From: Stagonosporopsis chrysanthemi
Taxonomy: Eukaryota > Ascomycota > Dothideomycetes > Pleosporales > Didymellaceae
Length of the DNA: 64,000 nt
Assembly (NCBI GenBank): GCA_022560025.1
Contig: JAFISE010000098.1
Coordinates: 1-64,000, forward strand
Reading direction: 5' to 3'
Shown here: piece after piece, positions 21,350-31,688 of the stretch
Layout of the letters: every line of letters begins with the position of its first letter
How positions within the stretch are numbered: the stretch's first letter is position 1
Program-made: the position numbers and the translations under genes
Notes under the pieces: model-generated
Seen by the model: the letters and a program-made list of their open reading frames with translations, nothing else
Told to the model about the DNA's origin: nothing
Database searches by the model: none

Positions 21350-21964
21350 ATGCTGATGTCTAGGGCACCCATTAACTCGCGCAGCTTGATGTCACCAAAT
21401 GGCAACCTGCTCGCCTACTCAACTCCAGTCAATATCAAGGAACTCCGCGACCAGGCCGCGCTGATTTCTGCGGCTTGGAAAGAGCATTGTGTTGGACGTC
21501 ACACGCAGTCTGCACCAGATCCCAGGAAGGATTCAGCACGGGACGATGCAGAAGCGGCGCACAACAGTGGGTTGAAGCCAGCTCTTGAGACCCTCACTAT
21601 CCAAGCAGAGAACTGTAATATTCTCATTCGGGCTTTGCAGCCAGAGCTCCTTTTTGTGTTGGTTGGCGAACTGCCACCCAACAAGTCCCAGCAATTCAGC
21701 ATCACCGCCGAAGGTCATGGCGACCCACGTTACCCTGTACTGGAAGGCTCTGACACGCGACCAAGCACACCGACAACGGCTCAAAGTGTTAGGGGTAGGC
21801 TGAAAGCGCCATCAATTCGCAGCTCGATGAGCCAGCGAGAGGCGGACATCAAGCTCGGTGTCTTGCATGTACAACGTAAGAGACTCGACGCCTTGACCGA
21901 CTATATTCAACGCGATTTCAAAGAAAGCGGGTTTGTCATGCCGGCTGATTGGGCACTCCAGTAG
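21350..21964 (+). CDS. LAMTOR2-like Roadblock/LC7 domain protein
   Basis: A single frame of 204 aa. The N-terminal third (SPNGNLLAYSTP, then RDQAALISAAWKEH) matches the Roadblock/LC7 fold as in LAMTOR2, where NxGxLLAYS is followed by a helix with AAxISxxW. A later segment (NILIRALQPELLFVLVG) fits the second strand pair. In other eukaryotes LAMTOR2 belongs to the Ragulator complex that tethers Rag GTPases to the lysosome or vacuole for TORC1 control. That role is inferred here. The N-terminus is about ten residues shorter than usual, so a short 5' exon may be missing. The frame ends at TAG (21962-21964), but the same frame stays open for another 289 codons. A good donor (GTAAGA at 21876) and an acceptor (ACAG at 21974) flank the stop. 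Confidence 0.6.
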   Translation: MLMSRAPINSRSLMSPNGNLLAYSTPVNIKELRDQAALISAAWKEHCVGRHTQSAPDPRKDSARDDAEAAHNSGLKPALETLTIQAENCNILIRALQPELLFVLVGELPPNKSQQFSITAEGHGDPRYPVLEGSDTRPSTPTTAQSVRGRLKAPSIRSSMSQREADIKLGVLHVQRKRLDALTDYIQRDFKESGFVMPADWALQ

Positions 21965-22834
21965 CCTTGGACAGACTACTTTTTTCCGGCACCCGTCTTA
22001 TTTGGAAAGCCTCCGAATATACTCGATTATCGCAGGCCTCTAGAAATCTCGTCGCTGAAGAATGCGAGACGCGACTCCGAGAATGTCTCACCCACTACAA
22101 CCGAGCGGATACCTTTGGAGGCTGATTTGCAGTCTCCTGGGCGTGGGCGCCCAGCGCAGAAGGAGAACGAGCCAGTAAGCAGACGCGCGCGCACACCTTC
22201 ACAGTCACCAGAAAGAGTCAGCACGTTCATCAAAGCTTCCCAACAAAAGAATGTTCAAATGCCTCCAGCCCATACATCTTCTCAGCCTCGGGCGATGCAT
22301 AGATATATACCTGTTGAATCTGTTTCTGAGGATGCATCGTCTCTGTCCACGATCCTTGAGGAGACAGGCGAGCAGCTTGAGCACGAGCGGCCGAAAAAGG
22401 TCCAATTCGATGTGATGCCAGCCGAGAGCGCCCAGGGGCTGTTGTCCAAGATCTACTCAACATTCAAAGGTGGGCGTACACTTGAAGATGCGCGTCCCAT
22501 TCAGCAGGAAGGCGCATCCGTAAGTGGTTCTGGATCGGCTCGGGAACAACCTTGGAGGGGAACACAGGCACTCAAACCTGCACTCAAGAACAGCAAGGCC
22601 ACTGCGTCTGACCAGGATTCATCATCAAAAGCAGCTACGTCTCCTGCACTTTCACCAGGCCTCGATGACGAGGATGCATCGGAGGCCATGAACCAATCGA
22701 CGATCCTCAGTGCGTATAGAGGAAGTGTTGCTCGCGAAGCTACGACGAGTGTGCAAAATAAAGGCAAAGGAAAACTTGTCCCGGCGACGGAAGAGCCAGA
22801 TGACTACTTTTCACAACAACATGCGGCACAGTGA
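21965..22834 (+). CDS. In-frame open extension after the TAG stop; unrecognised
   Basis: 289 sense codons in the same frame as the LAMTOR2-like gene, immediately after its stop. It begins WTDYFFPAPVLFGKPP with no ATG for about 98 codons. The composition is coding-like: Pro/Ser/Glu-rich disordered protein with a short ordered island (KKVQFDVMPAESAQGLLSKI). A frame this long is unlikely by chance at this base composition. It could be the C-terminal part of the upstream protein reached through the frame-preserving 99-nt intron 21876-21974, through stop readthrough, or after a single nonsense substitution. Alternatively it is a separate gene using an internal ATG near 22258. No domain is known to me. 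Confidence 0.45.
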   Translation, partial: PWTDYFFPAPVLFGKPPNILDYRRPLEISSLKNARRDSENVSPTTTERIPLEADLQSPGRGRPAQKENEPVSRRARTPSQSPERVSTFIKASQQKNVQMPPAHTSSQPRAMHRYIPVESVSEDASSLSTILEETGEQLEHERPKKVQFDVMPAESAQGLLSKIYSTFKGGRTLEDARPIQQEGASVSGSGSAREQPWRGTQALKPALKNSKATASDQDSSSKAATSPALSPGLDDEDASEAMNQSTILSAYRGSVAREATTSVQNKGKGKLVPATEEPDDYFSQQHAAQ

Positions 22835-23939
22835 GAAGTTCACGGAGGATATATTCCTCACAAGCCAAGCTTAGGACGAGTGGAAGAGGGCAGTGGATTT
22901 GCGATGAGCAGCCTATCTGGGGGCTGTCTCCAGCCAGAATTGCCTCACTCATTGGTGAATACACATCGGCCCGAGTTCCTGGTCAAGCATCTGATGTTCC
23001 TGGGAAGGTCCCTCTGACGCAAGTTCTTCAACGCAGAAGAAATTTTAGTGGATTCAGCGTGCTTCGAGTGCTGCAGGGCCAGACCCAGGGTAGAGGAGAT
23101 TGTGCCCCAGCTTAGTGTCGACGTAATACATCATCCTGTCTCTACATGTTCTGGGAGTCTAGCAGTCATAGCAACTTGCACTGCGTACAATGATGAGCGG
23201 AAGCCCATGTCATACGGAGTAGGGCCGGTCACTGCACATCAATGGACCTGCTAAACAGCATCACTACCGTGCCCACGTCCAGAAACAACCAACCATACAC
23301 ATACACCCATGTTCAGTCCTCCAACGCGCCCATCGGAAATCACCACTAACGCTCTCCCACCGCCACACCCTCCCGCTAGCCCAGCACAGGCAACCAAGCA
23401 CAAGCCCTGCATCCACCCTTCACAACGACAACAACCCGGCTTCCTCGAAGCAAAGGCCGTCACTAACACGCACCTCGCGTGGTCATATGACTTTAAACGC
23501 TGGGGCACGCAGTGCCAGGACAGGGCGGGCTAGGAGCTGTGGCTGCCGTTTACGGGCGGCCCGCGGGTGTGTGGTGCTGATGTTTACGACGACGGGATGA
23601 CTGCGGTACGACAATGGCACGGCAATGGGATGGCGGTGTTGGGTTGGGTTTAGGCAGGGGTTGGAGGGGCTTGGCTTACGATTTGGAGGGGAGAAGGAAG
23701 ATGACGGTTCGGGTGGGGGGGTATAAGAGGTGGTGGGTTCGTGGAGGGAATGGTCTTCTCGACAAAGGAAACCACCGCCTATGTTTACCTCACCTTTGAC
23801 AGTACTATGTGTGTTTCATCGGAATCATTTGGATTGGATTGGATTGGATTGTGGCGTTTGATGGCTATGGATACCTACATGTGCATTTTTCCTCGCGTCT
23901 TCGTTTGTCTTGCAGTATAGTACGCATCTGATCGCGACA
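22835..23939. other. Intergenic region
   Basis: About 1.1 kb. It contains a TTGGA pentanucleotide repeat (23829-23851) and several short frames without domains. The promoter of the ENA-type gene would lie at its right end. Confidence 0.5.
23829..23851. repeat. TTGGA pentanucleotide repeat
   Basis: Between four and five perfect tandem copies about 90 nt upstream of the ATPase pseudogene start. Confidence 0.85.
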
Positions 23940-26900
23940 ATGGTCTCTCACGAAGGGCCTGCTGAGCCCGGCACTGGCACTGGCACTGGCACTGGCGCTG
24001 GCACTGGCACCGACACCAGCATCTCCTCCCCCTTCGCCCTCCCTTACCCAGCACACACCCTCCCTGTCTCTCAGGTCATCGCCCACTTCTCCGTCAACGC
24101 CGCCTCCGGCCTCTCCGCCAAAGAAGCCTCAGCCCGCCTTGCCCAGCACGGCGCCAACGCGCTTCACGCCAGCCCCGGCGTGCAACCGCTCCGCATCCTC
24201 GCCGAGCAGGTCTTCAACGCCACGACGCTGGTGCTGGTGCTCGCGCTGGGGGCGAGTTTCGGGATCCAAGGCGGCATCTCGGGGGGGGGATAATAGTGTT
24301 TAACATTGGGCTGGGGTTCGTGCAGACGCTCAGTGCGGAGCGAACGATGGAGTCTCAAGACGCTGGGGGCACCGCGGGCGGTGATGGTGAGGGGGATGGG
24401 TGGTGGAGGCTGAGACGGGGGAGGTGGTGAGTTAGTCCAAATTCTTTGCACATGTGGGAGATGGGGAGATGGGGTGCTGATGCAGTGGTCGTCGATGCTG
24501 TCAATCTCAAAGCTGATGAGACAATGCTGACGGGGGAGTCTCTTCCTGCGTCCAAGAATGCGAATACAACTTCCAAGCCTGGCACTGGGCCGGGCGATAG
24601 GCCGAATATGGCTTTCAGCAGCACGACGATTGTCGAGGGGCGCGGGAGCGGCGTCGTAGTGGCGACGGGTATGGACACGGAGATTGGCAAGATTGCGTCT
24701 GTGCTGAACGACAGCGGCGATGGCGACAGCCAGGGAGCGTGGTATATGTGCGTTGCGGCTGCGGTGTGCAAGTTTCTGGGCTTGACGGTTGGGACGCCGC
24801 TGCAGAGGAAGCTGTGTGAATTGTTCCTGTGGCTGTTCGAAATTGCGGTGCTCTGCGCTATCCTGGTGCTGGGCGCGAACAAGTTTGACTCCAGGCGGGA
24901 CGTCATTATCTACGCCACCACGACGGCTGTTGGCACGATTCCTGTTAGTCTGCTCTTGGTGTTGACTGTCACGATGGCGGTAGGCATGAAGAAGATGCTG
25001 GAGCGACATGTCATGGTTCGGAATCTGTCGAGCTTGGAGGCTCTCGGTGGAGTTACTGGTATGCCGACACTCTTCCTCACCTCAAAGGATACTGATTGAC
25101 TGTTGGCAGACGTCTGCTCCGACAAGACAGGCACAATCACGCAAGGCCGCATGGTCGCTCGTCAAGTCTGGCTTCCAGGGATCGGCACTTACGTAGTCGA
25201 TGCCGGCAACGAGGTATGCAATCCATCCTGTGGCACCGTCTGCTTCACGCAGACATCCCCCCGGAACCTCGACACAACAAGTGCTGTACAGATGATCAGG
25301 ATGACCACAATCTGTCCAGAAGTCGAACAATACCTCAACGTTGCGTCGCTGGCAAATCTAGCGACGTTGGAACAGACAGGAGCCGACAACGAGAAGGATG
25401 GAGGATGGGTGGCTTGCGGCGCGCCTACAGAAGTTGCCATCAAAGTCTTCGCCGGTAGATTCGAATGGAGCAGGCCACGCTTGACGCAAGGTTCTGAAGC
25501 CTCTTGAGTAATCGTCACGGAGTTCCCGTTCGACTCGGACGTGAAGAGGACGTCGGTCATCGCTACTCATCTGCCCTCAGGAGAGCATCGGGTCTTTACA
25601 AAGGGCGCCGTGGAACGCATCCTAGGCGTCTGTAGTCAGATTGCTTCGCCTGGTGCCGACTCGGGTGTGTTGCAGCTCGACGAATCCATGCGGGCGGAGA
25701 TTTTTGAGAATATGGAGTCCATGGCTACTCAGGGCCTGCGGGTCCTTGCTTTTGCGAGGAAAGCCTATACTGGCCTCCTTCCTGACCCCGATATTGAAGA
25801 CGAAGACGGCGATGACGTGCCTCGCGATGCCGTCGAATCAGACTTGACGTTTCTCGGTCTCATCGGTATCTACGATCCACCGCGACCAGAATGGAGGCCC
25901 AGCGTGCTTGCTTGCCAAGCAGCTGGCATCACGGTCCATATGTTGACGGGCGACCACGTGGCTACTGCACGAGCTATCGCCAGCGAGGTGTCGACATTGC
26001 CGCCACCTGCAGAGCTGCGACTCATGTCTGCAGATGTCGTCGCGTCGCTAGCCATGGCAGCGACAGACTTTGACGCACTGACAGACGAGCAACTAGACGC
26101 TCTACCGCAGCTGCCCCTTGTAGTCGCACGCTGTGCACCGTCGACCAAAGTCCGCATGATCGACGCCCTCTACAGGCGAGGGCGATACTGCGCCATGACG
26201 GGGGACGGCATCAACGACGCCCCATCCCTCAAGCGCTCCAACATCGGCGTCGCCATGGGCTCAGGATCGGACGTAGCAAAAGAAAGCAGCGACATTGTGC
26301 TCACGGACGACAACTTCGCCTCGATCCTGAATGCCGTCGAAGAAGGACGCCGCATCTTCGACAACATCCAGAAATTCATCCTGCACGTCCTCGCCGCCAA
26401 CTTTGGCTCTGTAATCGCCCTGCTGGCAGGCCTGGCCTTCAAGGACGCCACAGGCATCTCGGTCTTGCAGCTCAGCCCCGTGGAAATCATCTGGATGCTT
26501 GTCTGCACTGGGGCCTTTTGCGAGACGGGTTTGGATTTCGAAAAGGCTGTCGCTGATGCCCTCAACCGGCCGCCTCACAACCTCAAGCATGGTATTTTTC
26601 CGCTGGAGTTCTCCGCGGATATGCTTGTGTATGGCTTGATGGAGGCGGCGTGCATCATGGGAACCTTCACCGTGGTCGTGTGTGGCTTCAACAACGGCAA
26701 TCTGGGCATCGGCTGCAACAACGAGTTTTCCGAGGCGTGTGAGCCCGTGTTCAGAGCGCGTGCTACCTCGTACACGACGACGACGACGTGGGCGTTCCTT
26801 CTCTTTGCATGGCAGCTGATTGACTCGAGGCGGTCGTTTTTCGACTTCAACAGAGGCGTCAAGTACTGGGCGCAGCATCTACGGGGTAACCAGTTCTTGT

Positions 26901-27154
26901 TTTACTCGGTTACTGCTGTATTCGTCATGACCATCCCGTCGCTTTACATTCCGAGGCTCAATCATGTCGTCTTCCTCCACGATGACATCTCGTGGGAGTG
27001 GGCGGTGGTGTTTGTCGCTGTGGTCGGGTTCATGGCCGGCGCGGAGGCGTGGAAGTGGGCGAAGCGAGCGTACTTCCGCCGGAAGCAGCGCGATAACGCT
27101 GGTACTGTAGTGTACTGCTCAGGACGCTGTTGGAGCGTGATGATGGACAGTTAG
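23940..27154 (+). pseudogene. Disrupted ENA-type (P-type IID) cation ATPase
   Basis: The original product resembles ENA Na+/K+ efflux ATPases of the plasma membrane. Recognisable parts are the N-terminal cation-ATPase domain (SVNAASGLSAKEASARL), the actuator motif TGES, an intact intron at 25059-25109, the phosphorylation site SDKTGT, FPFDSDVKRTSV, the hinge MTGDGINDAPSLKRSNIG, and C-terminal membrane helices typical of ENA (SPVEIIWML). Four lesions break it: a frame change at a G9 tract (24281-24289) followed by TAA; loss of two bases near 24354, where MES should read on into a Leu-Lys; garbled sequence to about 24480, where the conserved GDVVPAD segment is expected; and an in-frame TGA at 25505, where a Trp codon is plausible. 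The 537-codon 3' frame is otherwise clean, so inactivation looks recent. Sequencing error could explain the G tract but hardly all lesions. A GGCACT hexamer repeat near the start encodes a Gly-Thr run. Confidence 0.8.
23971..24013 (+). repeat. GGCACT hexanucleotide repeat
   Basis: About seven copies encoding alternating Gly and Thr near the N-terminus of the ATPase pseudogene. One unit has CGCT and another CACC, so the array is slightly degenerate. Confidence 0.85.
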
Positions 27155-27569
27155 GTCAAGACGCGCTGTTTCGATAGATGCCAGACAGGCATGTGTACAA
27201 TAGGCTCAACGTTTCCCGTGAACACTAGAACCCTCAGATTCACAGCTCAAGATCCGAGGCATTCATGTATCCATCATTCACAAGCTAGAGCAAAGACGCG
27301 AGAGAATGACTGCTCCACCTTCCCCAGACCCCTACCTAACCCAAAACACTCAAGCCAGGGTCCGCAACGTCACTCCACTCGGAGCCTCAACACACACGCC
27401 CCCGGCCCGACAACACATCCCACGCCCACACACACATCTACAACACCACAACCACCGCACTGCGCCGAACCCCTCTGTCGCAAGCCCAGCCCAGCCCGTC
27501 CGCCGAAACGACTCCCCCACATTCCAAATCCCACCGTCACTCTTCGCCGCCGCATCGTACCTTACAACC
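27155..27569. other. Short intergenic region, Pro/His-rich frame upstream of SFT1
   Basis: About 415 nt. The SFT1 frame stays open upstream to an ATG at 27306, but the encoded stretch is low-complexity Pro/Thr/His. I regard it as 5' UTR and promoter. Confidence 0.5.
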
Positions 27570-28037
27570 ATGTCCGACGCCTACGAGCGCGAACGGCAGA
27601 ACAACTCGCGGCTGGACGAGCTGTCGGCCAAAGTGTCGGCGCTGCGGGGCGTGACAATCGATATCTACGACAACGCGCGGGACCAGGGGGTGATTGACTC
27701 GACGGTGCGTTTTGTCCCCTCCCCTTCCCTCCTTCCCTTTCCCTTCCCATCCCTCCTTGCCCATCCTTCCTTGCCCATCCTTCCCTTCCCTCTTTGCCCT
27801 TCCTTCGCCTCCCCTCCCCTACCTACCTTCCCCTTCCCCTTCGTCTTCACGTGCTGACGAACAAACGCCCCCACGCAGACCGAAACCTTCTCCTCGTTCT
27901 CCTCGTCGCTCAAAGGCTCCGCGTCGCGCCTGACGCGCATGGCTGCGAGCGGCAACAAAGTCGCGGTGCTGAAGCTGGCGGGGATGATTAGCGCGGCGGT
28001 GCTGGTGCTGTGGTTTTTGTATCGGTTGGCGTTTTGA
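27570..28037 (+). CDS. SFT1/BET1-type SNARE
   Basis: Two exons, 27570..27704 and 27879..28037, give 97 aa. The short cytosolic part is a single SNARE helix (NNSRLDELSAKVSALRGVTIDIYDNARDQ, split here: NNSRLDELSAKVSALRG and VTIDIYDNARDQ) with Gln/Asp in the central layer region. It continues through SSFSSSLKGSASRLTRM into a C-terminal anchor (LAGMISAAVLVLWFLYRL). Size and tail anchor fit Sft1/Bet1 Qc-SNAREs, which act in retrograde or intra-Golgi fusion. I favour the ATG at 27570 (context ACCATGTC). The intron is long (174 nt) and almost wholly pyrimidine on the plus strand, with repeated CTTGCCCATCC units. Confidence 0.85.
27705..27878 (+). repeat. Pyrimidine-repeat intron of the SNARE gene
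   Basis: The intron (donor GTGCGT, acceptor CGCAG) is made largely of CCCTTCC and CTTGCCCATCC direct repeats. It is longer than the 45-90 nt introns elsewhere in the window, probably through repeat expansion. Confidence 0.75.
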
Positions 28038-28559
28038 GGCTGGCTGCCCTGCTAGCTGGTTGCGCTGCTGTTTTCGCATAGGGGATGTTTGGTTCTGTGT
28101 GTATGTGTGTGTGTGTGTGGATGGATGGATGGATGGATGGGATGCGCTGGGAGACGTGGGTGCGCACGGGGATGTAGATGGGGGCAAGGGAAGGAGAGAG
28201 GGGGTGTTGGGGGTGTATAACAGGTGGAGCGGCATTACAGGCGTTTTGGGCGGGGATTAGGCGTTTGGGGTTTTGTTTGCAGCTTGGGATACATGCAATA
28301 GGAGTTGCGCTGTGTTGCCATCTATACTGGTAGTATTGAGCGGCGCTTGTGTTCATGTAGGATATCACACATTTCATTCGACACGTGCAGGCACACAGGA
28401 TCGACTGGACTGGAGTAGGGGGACTTGTTTGTGGGATGTTTTGTATTCATCTTTTCCTTTGCGCGCCATCTGTACATGTCCACTTCTGTGCCTGCTACCA
28501 TGATCCATGCAATTACACCACCAACCCCCCTCGTCCAAAGTACCCCACTCTAGAGCACC
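28038..28559. other. Convergent 3' region with GT and GGAT microsatellites
   Basis: About 520 nt between the 3' ends of the SNARE and ArfGAP genes. A (GT)n run followed by about five GGAT copies lies at roughly 28097-28141. No gene seen. Confidence 0.6.
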
Positions 28560-30297
28560 TCACTCCCAAACATTCGAAAACAAATCGTCGTTCCCTCCAA
28601 ACCCGCCCGCAGGCTTGTTTCCCGCCGCGTTGCCTGCAGGCGCATTCGTCGTCGTCGTTGTCGTCGTCGTCGTCGTCGCAGGCGCAGCGCTGCTCCAGCC
28701 GCCAAAGTCGTCGTCGCCGCCCCAGCCCGGGCTCTTCGCGGGGACATGCTGTGTCGGCGCTGTAGATGCGGCGGGCGCGGCAGGAGCTGGGGCAGCAGGG
28801 GTGCTTCCCCACGCGTCGCTGCTCCCCCAGGGATCCATGTTGCCGTAGTTGACGGCGGGCTTGGGGGCGGCGGGCTGGGAGAGGTTAAAAGCGGAGGAGG
28901 CGGGGGGCGGAGAGGCGACGGGGGAGAAGGCGCGGGCTTGTGGTTGGGTCTGTGGGGCGGGCGCGGATGGCATCGAGAGGTCGAGCAAGTCACCCATGCC
29001 GCCCATGCTTGCGGCGGCGGGCGCAGCGGGTCTGGACTGCGCGGGGGGGTTGAAGGAAGCAAAGTTGCTCAGGCCCGTCGAGGGGCTGGTGGTGCGGTTC
29101 TGCACGGGCGGGGACTTGGGCTTGGAGTCGAAGAAGTTGCCGCCGCCGCCGAACATGGACGAGGATGTCGAGGCTGGGGACTTTGTGCTGGAGAAGGCGT
29201 CGAGGCCTGAGAAGGGCGAGGGCTTTGGCGCGGGGGCCGCGTTGAAGGAGAGGCTGCCGAAGGCGTCGTTGAGGCCGCCGAAGGCGGACTGTGTGGGGGA
29301 GGTATGCGACTGCGGGGATGCGAGGCCGCCAAACGACTCCTGCCGTGCATGTTGCTGTGGCAGAGGCTGGGCTGCTGGCTTGGGCGCCGAGGCGTACAGC
29401 GACAGGATCGACTGCTTGAGGTCTGGTCGCGAGGGGGCGGCAGCAGCGGCGCCGGCGGGTCCTGTGCTGGACGGCCTGGGCGGCGGCGTGGAGCTGCTGC
29501 CGAGGAAGTCCAAGCCCAACAGCGAGTCGCCGGCCTTTGTCTGCTTCGGCGGCGCAGCCTCAGCCTTGGGCGGCGGTGGTCTTGTCGCGGGCGGCGGTCC
29601 CGTGCTCGAGCGCGGCGGGGCGGGCGTGGGGTCGCCGAAGAGGTCGATGACGGGCGCGGGCTTCGCCTGCGGCGGCGGGGGCGGTCGCGAGGCTGCAGCG
29701 TTGCCCGCCAGCCGCTGCGAGGCAGAGCGCTCGACCTGAATCTTCTCCTGCACCTTGGACAATGGCTGGGACGGTTAGCCACTGGCTGCCGCCGTGCACG
29801 CGGCCCGGACCTACCATGTCGTCGTCGTCGTCGCCCAGCGTCGCCGGGTCGGGCATGCCGCCGTCCATGACCCAGCGCTTCGACTCGTACTTTGTGCGGA
29901 TGAAGTTCTCGATCTTGGCCTCGGACGGCACATGGCCGGGCGCCAGCTTCGCCTCCCAGTACTTGTTCGCCCGGGCGTTGCCCCACTTCAGCACGCTCTG
30001 CAGCTGCTCGTCCGTCCACGTGTCGAGGTCGACCGACTTGACCTTGGAGATGTGTGTGCCCATGCCGCGGTGGATGCCCGAGCAGCGGATGCATATGAAG
30101 ACCCCGAGGTTCCAGCTGGCCCATCGCGGATCTGGCGGTCGTCAGCTTGTGCGCGAAGCGGCACGCAGGAGTCGCGCCCTACGCTTGTTGCGCTTGCAGT
30201 CCGAGCACGTCTTGTTGCCCTCGAGCTTCACGAGGTTCTTGAGCGTCGCGCGGTTCTGCTCAGCGCGATCAGCGGCGGGATTGGGCCGCCGCGACAT
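28560..30297 (-). CDS. ArfGAP family protein (AGE2/SMAP-like)
   Basis: Three exons on the minus strand, 30297..30183, 30131..29815 and 29765..28560, give 545 aa. The N-terminal ArfGAP zinc finger is complete: Cys31, Cys34, Cys51 and Cys54 (C-x2-C-x16-C-x2-C) with the arginine finger in CSGIHRGMG near residue 60, then HISKVKSVDLDTW. It would stimulate GTP hydrolysis on Arf at the Golgi or endosome. The remaining 400 residues are Pro/Ala/Ser-rich and disordered, with LIDLFGDPT-like and FGGL/DPW/GGW short motifs of the kind that bind clathrin and adaptor proteins. The C-terminus ends NDDLFSNVWE. The exon 1/2 junction restores the invariant CKRNKHPRWASWN. The Asp run before intron 2 and a Thr run near the C-terminus come from GTC/GTT trinucleotide repeats. 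Confidence 0.92.
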
Positions 30298-30974
30298 GTT
30301 GCGGGGTCGGCGTCGGCGTCGTGTGTGTCTGGAGGCGCGGGCTTGCGCTGTGTGTGGTTGCTCCTGCTGGGCTCCAAAGCAGCTCCGTCGTCGGTACACG
30401 ACTATATACCGGGGGGCAGGTGGTGAGGGTTACTGTTGCGGTGACCGAAACACATTGACGTTTCCTTTCCTTACACTGTCGGTCGGGGTCATTAGCTCGG
30501 GTGCTCGGCCCCATCGCCCTCTGATTGGTCGTGTTTGACCATATGCAAAGGGGCTTTCCGCCAGCACACAAAATCAAGTAGAAGCTCACTACACAGAGGC
30601 GAGCCTGGCCTTGCGTATAGGAGGAATGTGCTTCGTATCGGCGCAGGGGGCACCCTGTTAGATCCGAGATCTACGCAACATCCACATACATACATGCCAC
30701 CACGCAATAGCGTGAGCCAGATAGAGGCAGCGTCGAGGACTCGGCTAGGATGAGACTGTCACAAAGCAGAGCCTCGACCCGTGAGTAGTTTGCAGACCTC
30801 ACACGAACAAGAAGCACGTTTTTGTCCAGTAGGAACAGCTAGATATGATTGTGTCCTACATACGCAACTGTGTAAGAGGCATGGCCTTCCAAGCCACCCT
30901 GGGTATCATTGTCTGGTGCTTTTGTTGTACAAGTAAAGTGGTAGAGCCAAAACATGTCGCCATCCAAATTCAGC
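30298..30974. other. Intergenic region
   Basis: About 680 nt containing the ArfGAP promoter and the 3' flank of the ZNF830-like gene. No coding sequence recognised. Confidence 0.5.
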
Positions 30975-31688
30975 TCATACGCGACGAAATTGCCAATCGT
31001 CCCAGTCTTCGTCGTCGTCAGACTCGCTTTCTTCTTTTTCCTCCTCCACAACAGAATGCGCCGCTTCTGTCTCTGTCGGCGCTGGTAGCTGGGCAGAATG
31101 GCTCCGCAATGCTTCGCGCTGTTCTCGCAGCTTCTTGACTCTCTCGTCCAGACCCTCCATCTCCTCGAACTCGTCCTCGAGCGCTCTAGCTGCCTCTTCT
31201 TTCTCGGCCTCCATATCCTCGTCTCTCCTTGCTCGCTGTGCGCTCTGTTCCTCTCTAGCTTGTGCAGCCAGTTCAGCCGTCGTCATGGGTGCCGATTCTA
31301 TTACGGCGCCTGAAGCATATGTATGTTGTCGTCGTGGTTCTGGCTCCTTGTTCATCTCGGTCAAAAAGGCGTCAAGCTCGGCCTCGGCGGTAGAATCGAG
31401 CGCTGGCGCAGCGGGCTTTGGAGATTCGGCTGGTGATGCTTCTTGCAGTGCTTCGACCACTTCTTCGATCAGAGGCTCTTCTAGTTGTGCGCCAGGGTCG
31501 AAGAAACCGGCTGGAACGCCAGCCGCCTCCTCTGTGCGCGATCTCTTCTTATCCTCCGCTCCATCGTCTGCAGCCTTCCTTTTCCTCGAAACGGGCGCTG
31601 CTGTGGGAGCTGCTGACTGCTTTTGCGCCTTCTTCGCCTGCTCTCGCGCAGCTCGTTGCTGTCGCAGTAACGTGCGTGCGTCCGCCAT
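30975..31688 (-). CDS. ZNF830/CCDC16-like protein lacking the zinc finger
   Basis: A single exon of 237 aa. The start MADARTLLRQQRAAR and the C-terminal half (GFFDPG, then ELDAFLTEM, APMTTAELAAQAREE, and the coiled coil EEEFEEMEGLDERVKKL-type helix) match the fungal ZNF830-like family, which are nuclear proteins linked to pre-mRNA splicing in animals. Family members normally carry a C2H2-like zinc finger right after the first 15-20 residues. Here no Cys or His pair is present, and the chain goes straight into Lys/Ala-rich sequence with an RKRK nuclear signal. The acidic tail ends DDDEDWDDWQFRRV. The start at 31688 is the family-like one, while an upstream frame to 31787 begins without family similarity. 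Identification is from recalled family pattern. Confidence 0.65.
   Translation of the reverse strand: MADARTLLRQQRAAREQAKKAQKQSAAPTAAPVSRKRKAADDGAEDKKRSRTEEAAGVPAGFFDPGAQLEEPLIEEVVEALQEASPAESPKPAAPALDSTAEAELDAFLTEMNKEPEPRRQHTYASGAVIESAPMTTAELAAQAREEQSAQRARRDEDMEAEKEEAARALEDEFEEMEGLDERVKKLREQREALRSHSAQLPAPTETEAAHSVVEEEKEESESDDDEDWDDWQFRRV

Noticed and set aside
21931..21974. 44-nt intron (donor GTTTGT, acceptor ACAG) removing the TAG of the LAMTOR2-like gene
   Set aside because: The branch point is acceptable but the donor is weak and joining shifts the frame, leading to a stop near 22121. The 99-nt alternative keeps the frame.
28849..29739. 296-codon plus-strand Gly/Ala-rich frame opposite the ArfGAP gene
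   Set aside because: Mirror of the Pro/Ala-rich tail of the ArfGAP protein. The minus strand has the complete zinc finger and good splice sites.
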